Shown here in pieces: positions 1-5,524 of a stretch of DNA of 5,524 nt. Position numbers and translations under genes: made by a program. The notes under the pieces were generated by a model that was not told where the DNA came from, did not search any database, and saw nothing but the letters and a program-made list of their open reading frames with translations. The stretch comes from DATFMH01 sp035267045 (lineage in GTDB: Bacteria > Bacteroidota > Rhodothermia > Balneolales > DATFMH01): positions 1 to 5,524 of the forward strand of contig DATFMH010000023.1 in assembly GCA_035267045.1 (NCBI GenBank). Reading direction: 5' to 3'. How positions within the stretch are numbered: the first letter of the stretch is position 1; each line of letters begins with the position of its first letter.

Positions 1-435
1 GGGTATACCTTCAATGTGATCGGTAGTTGTTGAGGTCGCCAATTTACCTTTACCAAGTATAATAACGCCTCCCCATAGACCGCGGGCATCCGGTGACATA
101 TCCGTTAAATCATCAACGTTATCAGCTAATGCCGTAAATATAATCGGTTTTGTAGGTGTACCCTGAGCAGATATTTTACCACCACGAGCAACAATAAGTG
201 CACTTGCATTAGCACCTTGACCCGGACTGCCTTTAATCACAGTTCCGGGGTCAATGGTGAGGGTTTCTCCATCCTCCACAAATACGAAACCCTGGAGTAC
301 ATAGGTTGTATCAGTATAAAAATGAGCATCACCCTGGATGCTTGCGTCAGTAATTGTCTTTGTTGGATTAGATTGTGCATATGCACTCATGCCTCCTAAT
401 AATAGGAAACAAAAAATCATTAACAGTTTTCTCAT
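1..435 (-). CDS. Secreted beta-helix-type protein, N-terminal 145 residues (partial, runs off left edge)
   Basis: The reading frame is open from ATG at 435 to the window edge. Residues 1-20 form a clear signal peptide: basic MRK, a hydrophobic core, then SAYA followed by Q21, so the protein is exported across the inner membrane. The mature part carries the run LTIDPGTVIKG (about 59-69), then ALIVARGGKISAQGT and PIIFTA (about 79-102), GLWGGVIILG (119-128) and DHIEGIP at the edge. From memory, this pattern recurs in Bacteroidota-type secreted proteins that are often annotated as hypothetical or as T9SS-sorted proteins and commonly lie beside a TonB-dependent receptor. The short beta-strand-and-turn repeats suggest a right-handed parallel beta-helix. 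The C-terminus is outside the window, so a T9SS sorting domain cannot be confirmed. An SD-like AGAGGT precedes the ATG. Met6 and Met16 are poorer starts because they would shorten or remove the signal peptide. The specific function is unknown; a surface or secreted partner of the upstream receptor is inferred. Confidence 0.85.
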   Translation of the reverse strand, partial: MRKLLMIFCFLLLGGMSAYAQSNPTKTITDASIQGDAHFYTDTTYVLQGFVFVEDGETLTIDPGTVIKGSPGQGANASALIVARGGKISAQGTPTKPIIFTALADNVDDLTDMSPDARGLWGGVIILGKGKLATSTTTDHIEGIP

Positions 436-440
436 ATATA

Positions 441-446
441 ACCTCT
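441..446 (-). promoter_or_regulatory. Ribosome binding site of the secreted protein
   Basis: Reading on the minus strand, AGAGGT lies 5 bases before the ATG at 435. It is a good Shine-Dalgarno match and supports that start over Met6 or Met16. It stands out because the hydrolase-LuxR gene in this window has no comparable site. Confidence 0.6.
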
Positions 447-524
447 ATTAAATCCTCTATTTTTATTTTAATTGTAGGTTAGATCTACAGCATAAGTATG
501 ATAAAAAGGCAATATTAACTAATT

Positions 525-615
525 GTTATGGTAATAATAGCATACTATTAAAATGATGATAACCTATTGTTATTATTATGTATTAATACAATAGGTTATC
601 AGTTTATTACCTAAC
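525..615 (-). other. Nested inverted-repeat structure between receptor and secreted-protein genes
   Basis: An outer helix pairs 525-528 plus 530-537 with 604-615 (GTTA, one bulged base at 529, then GGTAATAA, against TTATTACC and TAAC), giving 12 pairs. It encloses a perfect 14-bp hairpin (557-570 with 588-601) and a small hairpin, TAATAG-cata-CTATTA (535-550). The small hairpin competes with the last three pairs of the outer helix. The whole unit lies in the transcript 3' of the receptor stop codon and about 90 bases before the next ATG. It could be a weak terminator or attenuator, or a processing or stability element that sets different levels of the two proteins. The region is AT-rich, so some pairing is expected by chance, but the 14-bp arm is not easily explained that way. 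No known riboswitch or RNA family is recognised. Confidence 0.5.
557..601 (-). terminator. Perfect 14-bp hairpin, possible weak intrinsic terminator
   Basis: The arms TGATAACCTATTGT (557-570) and ACAATAGGTTATCA (588-601) are exactly complementary. Inside the loop, 572-575 can pair with 584-587 after a one-base bulge. The hairpin starts 57 bases after the receptor stop codon. In the minus direction it is followed by TCATTTTAAT, which is only a short T tract, and the stem has just four G-C pairs, so full termination is doubtful. Partial read-through into the secreted-protein gene would fit co-expression at a different level. Confidence 0.4.
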
Positions 616-658
616 GTTATTATATATATGATATTCTGAAATCTATCCCATCAGTAAC

Positions 659-3577
659 CTAAAAAATCGTATACTTCACTGACATACTGAACGTTCTGCC
701 AATGCCATACGCTCTCGTAACATATTCCTGACCTTTAAATTCATGAACTTCACGATACCGTGAATCGAGCAGGTTATTCCCTTTGAATGATATTCTGATC
801 TTATGAAATATTCGTTGAGTGATTTTCATACTCAAATCATTTCTTGGCATCTCATATATATCCGGAGTTCCACCCAGACTAACATTTGCTAACCGTTTTC
901 CAAAGACATTATAATAACCGCCGGCTGTCAAACCAACTGAATCATTTTCATAAGTCAATCCGGCATTAAAAACGTAAGGAGACTGTCCTTGCAATGGTCG
1001 TGTTTTACTGGGGTTTTCATATATGTATTGTAAAATCTTAAATTCTTCATCTGGAATTCGAACTTCCGATTGAATTAAACTAAGATTTGAGTTGAGTGTA
1101 AAATGTTGCAGGAAGGGAGCCAGGAAGTCGAGATGTTTACGTATCTCAAACTCTACTCCATAGACTTTTGCATTATTAACATTTTGGTATTGTATGTCAC
1201 CATTAATACCAATAAAAGCTTTTTCTATCGGATTGCGAAAATATTTATAAAATCCACTAATAGATAGAATTTCACCTGGTCTGGCAAACCATTCCAAACG
1301 TAAATCATAATTATCGATCAATGTTCTTTTTAAATCAGGATTTCCGTTAAAGATATACCCATTTACAAATTCAAAGGAAGCATATGGGGCTATTTCACGG
1401 AAATTAGGACGCGCTAGAGTCCGGCCATATGAAGCTCTAAGATTCATATTATCAAGGAGTATATAGGTTAGATTAACAGATGGAAGCCAATCCTTATTTT
1501 TTATCAATCCTTGTTTTTTTGATGTGTCGGCACTTATAACTTTTATATCCGTCATTTCGTATCTGGCACCGGTTACCAAACGTAACCTCTGAGTAATGGG
1601 TAATTCAACCATACCATATAATGCAGAAATATTTTTGTCTCCCTTGTATGTTCCGGCCGGATCCGTAGCGTTTTGGGCAATTGTTCCATAAGTGGTATAA
1701 TTTGTCGAATCTATGATCCCCATTTTTTCAGGCTGGAAAAATGCATTAGGATCACCACTGTATGGATTGCTTCCGAATCCGAAATTGGGAAACTGTAAAA
1801 TGTATTCCTTGAAATTACGATTCGTTTTCTGGTATTCACCGCCGAATTGGAGATTTCCTGATAAACCTGACCATTGTTGAAAAGGAAATTTCAAATCTAT
1901 CTTTGCTGATTTTGCCTTTTCACTTAAATTCCTGAAATACTGACTCGGTAACGTATAGATAGAATTGCTGATGGCATATATAGTGGTATCCGTTCCATTT
2001 CTCTGCACATTCACAAAGTCGTCAGTAAAAAATCTTAAATTCGGTTCATTTTGTTTATTATCACTTATCGCACCCGACCAGTTCACGGATAAATGTCCGA
2101 TTGTAGGAAAAAAGTCTTTCCCTTTTAATTGAAATGAATTCAGATCTCTCTGGGTAACATGTAATACCCTGTTTTCATATTGATGTGTGGTATTGTTAAA
2201 ATCGCGAGGTAAAACACCCAGTTGATATCGGGCGCTTGATTGCCCAATGTGATTCCTCAAATAAACAAATGTAAATTTATGATTAATAGATGGTTTATAG
2301 GACAAGTTTGCTAGTCCCCCCCATTGTATTTCATCTTTTGACTGAGTGTCGTTAAGCAAATAATTGTTTTTGAGATCATTAACGGTATTAGCTTTACCTG
2401 CTAATTCCCATTGTCCGGTTGTACCATCAGGATAATTAGTAAATCTCCGGCTGTAAGTACCACTTAGTATGACACCTAAAGGATGACCTGCAATATTATA
2501 TTGGTCGCCATATGAAAAACTATAATTTGAATTCACGGGTTTTTTTTGCGTGGCTGGCGCCATAGGTACAGCAAATTTCTTTGAAACATTATCCAATTGA
2601 TTAGCCAATTCTTTATCACTATATGCAGCACCTATATCCGGAATATTTAATTCACCATCCGGACCAATAACACTATTTGGTATTTTTAATGACTTATTCG
2701 GATAGCCCCAAAAATTCATTGATTGTGTAGGACCTGTTAAAAATCCACTTTGATAATTTGAATTTCCGTTATATGAGACTGAAGAAGATACAGTCAATAC
2801 ACGGTTATCAGGAAAAGATTTGGTTTCTATATTAACATTTCCCCCTGTAAAATTACCCGGTTTGTCAGGTGTAAATGTTTTTATTGTCGTAATATTATCC
2901 AACAAATTGGTGGGTATAATATCCATTTGAACCGTATTTCTATCTGGGTCAGAACTGGGGAAAGGTGAACCATTCAACTGGGCATTACTATAACGATCAC
3001 CTAAGCCACGTATATACACATATTTACCATCCATAACCGATGCACCGGTCACTTGTTTCATGGCATCGGCCACATCACTACTTCCGGATTGTTGAATTTG
3101 TTGAGAACTGATGGCATTACTAAAAGCAATAGATTTTTGGCGCTCTTTCAAAAGAGCAGCCTCATTATTTTTAACGGCTGCTGCAGTCACGGTCACTGCA
3201 TTCATTCCAACAGTTTCAGGTGCCATTGTAATATTAATAGTTACAACCTGACCAGCTTTAACCTTTATTCCGGTAATCGTTTTTTTTGCAAACGATATAT
3301 AGGTCGCCGTAATTGAATAGTTACCCGGCTGAAGGTTAGAAATAGTATAATGTCCATCTACATCACTTGCTGTACCGTTTTGAGTGCCGGTTATAATTAC
3401 ATTAACCCCAACTAAGCTTTCTCCGGTTTGTTTATCAATCACGGTGCCGGTGATTTTACCCGTAGTCTGTGCTTTTACAGGTTTAAAGCATAATAATATG
3501 CCAACAATAATTGTTGATAAAAAAAGGATCTTTCGTATCACGGTAAGGTATAGTTTTTTATAGTTTTTAGTTACCAA
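659..3577 (-). CDS. TonB-dependent outer-membrane receptor with carboxypeptidase-regulatory-like N-terminal domain
   Basis: This is a complete receptor of 972 residues if TTG at 3577 is the start. The signal peptide is about 1-36, ending VKA before Q37. Residues about 41-118 form a carboxypeptidase-regulatory-like beta-sandwich (KITGTVIDKQTGESLVGVNV, then DVDGHYTISNLQPGNYSI), typical of Bacteroidota receptors. A TonB-box-like AVTVTA lies at 127-132. The plug domain spans roughly 135-255, with YIRGLGDRYSNAQLNG (188-203) and TGGNVNIETKSF (244-255). The remaining roughly 710 residues match a 22-strand barrel, including RASYGRTLARPNFREIAPY and a terminal aromatic F in VKYTIF. The plug resembles the receptor class with a DRY-NAQLNG core rather than SusC, and no SusD partner is seen. 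Its role is TonB-driven uptake of an unknown ligand across the outer membrane. The secreted protein downstream is its likely partner. No in-frame ATG exists before the mature domain: the choices are TTG 3577, which has an SD, or GTG 3541, which would give a compact 24-residue signal peptide. The stop codon is TAG. Confidence 0.93.
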   Translation of the reverse strand: MVTKNYKKLYLTVIRKILFLSTIIVGILLCFKPVKAQTTGKITGTVIDKQTGESLVGVNVIITGTQNGTASDVDGHYTISNLQPGNYSITATYISFAKKTITGIKVKAGQVVTINITMAPETVGMNAVTVTAAAVKNNEAALLKERQKSIAFSNAISSQQIQQSGSSDVADAMKQVTGASVMDGKYVYIRGLGDRYSNAQLNGSPFPSSDPDRNTVQMDIIPTNLLDNITTIKTFTPDKPGNFTGGNVNIETKSFPDNRVLTVSSSVSYNGNSNYQSGFLTGPTQSMNFWGYPNKSLKIPNSVIGPDGELNIPDIGAAYSDKELANQLDNVSKKFAVPMAPATQKKPVNSNYSFSYGDQYNIAGHPLGVILSGTYSRRFTNYPDGTTGQWELAGKANTVNDLKNNYLLNDTQSKDEIQWGGLANLSYKPSINHKFTFVYLRNHIGQSSARYQLGVLPRDFNNTTHQYENRVLHVTQRDLNSFQLKGKDFFPTIGHLSVNWSGAISDNKQNEPNLRFFTDDFVNVQRNGTDTTIYAISNSIYTLPSQYFRNLSEKAKSAKIDLKFPFQQWSGLSGNLQFGGEYQKTNRNFKEYILQFPNFGFGSNPYSGDPNAFFQPEKMGIIDSTNYTTYGTIAQNATDPAGTYKGDKNISALYGMVELPITQRLRLVTGARYEMTDIKVISADTSKKQGLIKNKDWLPSVNLTYILLDNMNLRASYGRTLARPNFREIAPYASFEFVNGYIFNGNPDLKRTLIDNYDLRLEWFARPGEILSISGFYKYFRNPIEKAFIGINGDIQYQNVNNAKVYGVEFEIRKHLDFLAPFLQHFTLNSNLSLIQSEVRIPDEEFKILQYIYENPSKTRPLQGQSPYVFNAGLTYENDSVGLTAGGYYNVFGKRLANVSLGGTPDIYEMPRNDLSMKITQRIFHKIRISFKGNNLLDSRYREVHEFKGQEYVTRAYGIGRTFSMSVKYTIF

Positions 3578-3587
3578 AAACTACTAC

Positions 3588-3592
3588 ACCTT
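3588..3592 (-). promoter_or_regulatory. Ribosome binding site that favours the TTG start of the receptor
   Basis: On the minus strand AAGGT, inside AAAAAGGTG, lies 10 bases before TTG at 3577, which is within the usable though long range. The rival GTG at 3541 lies about 46 bases away and has only A/T-rich sequence before it with no SD. A TAG in the receptor frame just upstream of the TTG rules out a longer N-terminus. Confidence 0.45.
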
Positions 3593-3629
3593 TTTGTCTC
3601 GATTATTACGATAACTTTAAATTATGGTT

Positions 3630-3656
3630 ATTATAATATTATCTAAATATTAACAA
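3630..3656 (-). promoter_or_regulatory. Possible promoter for the receptor gene
   Basis: On the minus strand a TATAAT hexamer (3635-3630) is preceded by TTGTTA (3656-3651) with a 15-base spacer, about 53 bases before the TTG start. The spacer is shorter than the optimum, the -35 is a 4-of-6 match, and the region is so AT-rich that TATAAT is expected by chance. No Bacteroidota-type TAnnTTTG with a paired TTG is found at a suitable position. This is a weak candidate. Confidence 0.2.
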
Positions 3657-3683
3657 CTCTAACCACTTACAAGATAACAGTTA

Positions 3684-3719
3684 AAGAATACGGTTGACAG
3701 AATTTGACAATCCATTCTT
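3684..3719. promoter_or_regulatory. Operator-like repeat cluster upstream of the receptor gene
   Basis: Two copies of TTGACA (3694-3699 and 3704-3709) sit exactly 10 bases apart, one helical turn, so they face the same side of the DNA. They are flanked symmetrically by AAGAAT (3684-3689) and ATTCTT (3714-3719), an inverted repeat with a 24-base centre. The cluster lies 107-142 bases before the receptor start and just after the hydrolase-LuxR gene. It is a plausible binding site for a dimeric regulator, possibly the neighbouring LuxR-type protein, but no known operator consensus is recognised. Confidence 0.3.
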
Positions 3720-3750
3720 CGTTTTCCGGTCTCAAGTTTTTCGAGAATGC

Positions 3751-3770
3751 CCAAATTTAAAATGATTTGG
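3751..3770 (-). terminator. Short inverted repeat over the stop codon of the hydrolase-LuxR gene
   Basis: CCAAAT (3751-3756) and ATTTGG (3765-3770) are perfectly complementary around an 8-base loop that contains the TAA stop. No T tract follows in the minus direction, so this is at best a weak pause or an mRNA 3'-end element. Confidence 0.15.
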
Positions 3771-4854
3771 ACAGTCTCCCTAACCCGGCTTCATGGGCAA
3801 TAACTATGGCTTGTGAACGGCTATTTATTTGTAACTTGCAAAAGATATTATAGATGTGATTTCTAACCGTTTTAGAACTGATAAATAATAATTCAGCGAT
3901 TTGTGAATTACTCAACCCTGTCGCTAATAATTGAAATACTTCACATTCCCTGGTAGTGAGTTCGGGAAATAAATGATTTACCTCACATCTTTTTGATGAT
4001 GAATTTCCAGTTCCTGTAAAACTCCGAAATTCCGCTAAAAATCGTTGCCAGGCCGGTTCACCACTAAACAAAATATGGTTATTGCTGTTCAGCGGTACGA
4101 ACCTTGCATCAGGAATTAAATGAGCTAAACGTTCCCCTTCCTTGAAAGGTACCAGGCGGTCACCTGTAACATGAAAAACTAATGTTTGGGTTTTAATCTT
4201 TTTCAGGCAATGTCTTACATTAATTGATTGAAAAGCTTCCCAAAGTCTGACCGCCATATCGGGATTAACTGTTTGTTTCTCTAACTCAGCCAGCCAATTG
4301 CGATCTTCTTCTGATCCATCAGGCATCAATAAATCGGCAAAAACACGCCGGAATGCTGATGCTTCACGTCCCCAACCCACTTCGATCATCCTGGTCAACA
4401 TCTCGGCTTCCTTTTTGTATTCTTCGGGAACACCCTCTGCCAATGCACCTTTACTATAACTCCCGTATAGTATTAGGCGGTTAATTCTGTCAGGATGTTT
4501 TACCGCATACGCCATCGCAATACCGCCACCCTGGCATAAACCAAGAAGATCAAATTTCTCAATTCCCATATCATCAATGATGGCATCCAAATCCTGAACC
4601 CAGGCATCAAGAGTAAGATCATCTACATTACGATCAGATAATCCTGAACCACGTAAGTCATAACGAAGAAGCGTATTGTTGCGAGAAAGTTCACGAAACC
4701 AATGCGACCATATCGTACTCTGCCAATCCAGCTCCAAATGTGTGAGCCAGTTGGCTACTCTCACCAATGGTGGACCTTCTCCGGAAATAGCATAAGCTAT
4801 CTTTACACCATCCAGTGATGTACAATAACGGATGTCCTGGCGAACATCTTCCAC
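3757..4854 (-). CDS. Alpha/beta hydrolase fused to LuxR-type HTH DNA-binding domain (Cys nucleophile)
   Basis: This is a single 365-residue cytoplasmic protein with no signal peptide or membrane segment. Residues about 6-280 form an alpha/beta-hydrolase fold: DGVKIAYAISGEGPPLV (15-31), RYDLRGSGLSD (64-74), the nucleophile elbow GLCQGG (105-110), the acid in VTGDRLVPF (D232) and the base in NNHILF (H260). A linker (about 281-296) leads to a LuxR/NarL-type helix-turn-helix (about 297-355) with LTTRECEVFQLLATGLSN and ISSKTVRNHIYNIFCKLQ. Close relatives, as I recall them, carry GxSQGG at the elbow. Here codon 107 is TGC, so Cys replaces Ser while Asp and His are kept. The likely role is a transcription factor that senses, and may turn over, a small ligand. 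The ligand and targets are unknown; the receptor gene 179 bases downstream is the obvious candidate target. The start is GTG at 4854, 12 bases after an in-frame TAA. The first in-frame ATG is Met96, inside the fold, so GTG is the only sensible start. No SD is visible. Confidence 0.9.
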   Translation of the reverse strand: MEDVRQDIRYCTSLDGVKIAYAISGEGPPLVRVANWLTHLELDWQSTIWSHWFRELSRNNTLLRYDLRGSGLSDRNVDDLTLDAWVQDLDAIIDDMGIEKFDLLGLCQGGGIAMAYAVKHPDRINRLILYGSYSKGALAEGVPEEYKKEAEMLTRMIEVGWGREASAFRRVFADLLMPDGSEEDRNWLAELEKQTVNPDMAVRLWEAFQSINVRHCLKKIKTQTLVFHVTGDRLVPFKEGERLAHLIPDARFVPLNSNNHILFSGEPAWQRFLAEFRSFTGTGNSSSKRCEVNHLFPELTTRECEVFQLLATGLSNSQIAELLFISSKTVRNHIYNIFCKLQINSRSQAIVIAHEAGLGRLSKSF

Positions 4855-5155
4855 TATATTTGTAAATTAATTAAAATTAGACTTTTAACTGCACTTTAGT
4901 ACCTGGTTATAAGTTAGTAAAAAAGGATTTAATGGCAAATGTGAGTTTTTAATTCTATTACGAAGGATCCAGGTTTTGAATTTATATATGTGTCTATCAG
5001 GAATAGCTGTCGGCTTTCGACTGTCAGTACTCAGTATATCTTATGATATTTAACCGTGGACCGGTCAGTAATCATTTCGGGGTGATTTTGGGAATTCTGA
5101 ATGCGCACTTCTTTATTCTCATTTCATCCAACATTATTCCCTGCAATCCAAAAAA
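4855..5155. other. Intergenic region, no gene seen
   Basis: This 301-base stretch lies between the lipocalin-like gene and the hydrolase-LuxR gene and should hold the promoter of the latter. No convincing coding frame, RNA gene or strong terminator is visible. Immediately before the GTG start the sequence is almost pure A/T (4855-4880), with no SD. On the minus strand CACATTTG (4944-4937) is one mismatch from the Bacteroidota -7 element TAnnTTTG, but it lacks a clear upstream partner. Minor elements are an 8-bp palindrome GACCGGTC (5059-5066) and a 5-bp stem at 5070-5087. Confidence 0.6.
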
Positions 5156-5524
5156 TCAGTTTACTCGCTTATATGTGCTTATGAAGCAATCGAAACATTG
5201 ATCCATAAGAATCAAGGTGTCGTTATTCTGAATTGTCACATTTTTATCGAAAGTCGTTATACCTGGTGCATGTAACTGTAAAACCGTCTTATCATTATTT
5301 TTCGTAAGGGAATAAGTACCGGAGTATACTATCGTATCCCCCCTCATTTCTGAATAATTGAATTCTGAAGAGAAACTTATTGTATAATGGCCATATCCTT
5401 TTGATTTTGGAGTATAGGTTGCCCCCATAAATCCGCCTGTAGTCTTTAGCCACTGCCATTGACCAACGATAGTTGTCCCTGAGTTGTGAGATAAATTATG
5501 TTTATGACTATTACTTCCAAGGAG
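5156..5524 (-). CDS. Lipocalin-like protein, C-terminal 122 residues (partial, runs off right edge)
   Basis: The frame is open from the right edge to TGA at 5158-5156. An ATG at 5428 could pass as a start, but the frame continues upstream with family-like sequence (VGQWQWLKTTGGF just before it), so that Met is internal and the true start is outside the window. The visible part has a GxW motif (GQW, fragment residues 21-23), TGGFMG, TPKSKGYGHYTISF, then DTIVYSGTYSL and a C-terminal DTLILMDQCFDCFISTYKRV. This layout of short beta strands, with a Trp near the start and a final TYxRV strand, matches small Bacteroidota lipocalin-like proteins, which are usually exported or lipid-anchored and of unknown ligand. 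The upstream LLGSNSHKH may be the end of a signal peptide, but there is no lipobox Cys in view. The CxxC pair near the end (QCFDCF) replaces the usual DG-type turn and is a mild oddity. A link to the downstream genes is not shown; the 301-base gap argues for a separate transcript. Confidence 0.75.
   Translation of the reverse strand, partial: LLGSNSHKHNLSHNSGTTIVGQWQWLKTTGGFMGATYTPKSKGYGHYTISFSSEFNYSEMRGDTIVYSGTYSLTKNNDKTVLQLHAPGITTFDKNVTIQNNDTLILMDQCFDCFISTYKRVN

Noticed and set aside
217..399. Open frame of 60 codons on the plus strand
   Set aside because: It lies wholly opposite the secreted-protein gene, whose minus-strand frame has a signal peptide and family motifs. The plus-strand product has no recognisable features.
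3053..3316. Open frame of 87 codons on the plus strand
   Set aside because: It is antisense to the plug and N-terminal domain of the receptor, and the translation is low-complexity with no domain signal.
659..3577. SusC-type polysaccharide utilisation receptor
   Set aside because: No SusD-like lipoprotein or glycoside hydrolase is adjacent, and the plug motif (DRYSNAQLNG) points to a different receptor class.
3633..3642. Palindrome ATAATATTAT upstream of the receptor
   Set aside because: It is pure A/T in a strongly AT-rich spacer and does not extend, so it is probably chance.
3752..3759. TAAATTTG on the minus strand, a match to the Bacteroidota -7 promoter element
   Set aside because: It overlaps the end of the hydrolase-LuxR gene, has no TTG-type -33 partner at a suitable distance, and lies about 175 bases before the receptor start.
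4901..4974. ACCTGG (4901-4906) and CCAGGT (4969-4974) inverted repeat
   Set aside because: Six bases separated by 62 bases is within chance for this length, with no supporting structure between.
5059..5066. 8-bp palindrome GACCGGTC
   Set aside because: It does not extend on either side and has no second copy in the window; a single 8-bp palindrome is expected by chance.
5070..5087. AATCA/TGATT stem downstream of the lipocalin-like gene as a terminator
   Set aside because: There are only five Watson-Crick pairs. The extra G-T pairs form only in plus-strand RNA, which is the wrong direction, and no T tract follows on the minus strand.

Overview
The window looks like chromosomal DNA from a Bacteroidota-type bacterium. 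The wider FCB group, including Ignavibacteriota and Balneolota, cannot be excluded. The evidence is AT-rich DNA, an outer-membrane TonB-dependent receptor with an N-terminal carboxypeptidase-regulatory-like domain, a secreted 'DPGTVIKG' beta-helix-type protein, a small lipocalin-like protein, and mostly weak or absent Shine-Dalgarno sequences. All four genes lie on the minus strand, so transcription runs from high to low coordinates.

In transcription order the layout is as follows. (1) 5524-5156 is the C-terminal part of a lipocalin-like protein, cut by the right edge. (2) 5155-4855 is a 301-bp gap with no gene. (3) 4854-3757 encodes a one-protein alpha/beta hydrolase plus LuxR-type DNA-binding domain. 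Its nucleophile position is Cys instead of the usual Ser, and it starts with GTG. (4) 3756-3578 is a 179-bp gap with an operator-like repeat cluster. (5) 3577-659 encodes a complete TonB-dependent receptor of about 972 residues that has no ATG start; TTG or GTG must serve. (6) 658-436 is a 223-bp gap with an unusually elaborate nested inverted-repeat structure. (7) 435-1 is the first 145 codons of a secreted protein, cut by the left edge.

The receptor and the 'DPGTVIKG' secreted protein look like a functional pair: an outer-membrane transporter and its exported partner. The hydrolase-LuxR protein just upstream is a plausible local regulator. It could bind or hydrolyse a small molecule and control the pair through the repeat cluster at 3684-3719. 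That link is inference from position only. No SusD-like gene is present, so this is not shown to be a classical polysaccharide utilisation locus, and the substrate is unknown.

The points most worth a second look are the Cys-nucleophile hydrolase-transcription factor, the nested RNA-like structure at 525-615, the operator-like repeats at 3684-3719, and the non-ATG starts of both complete genes.
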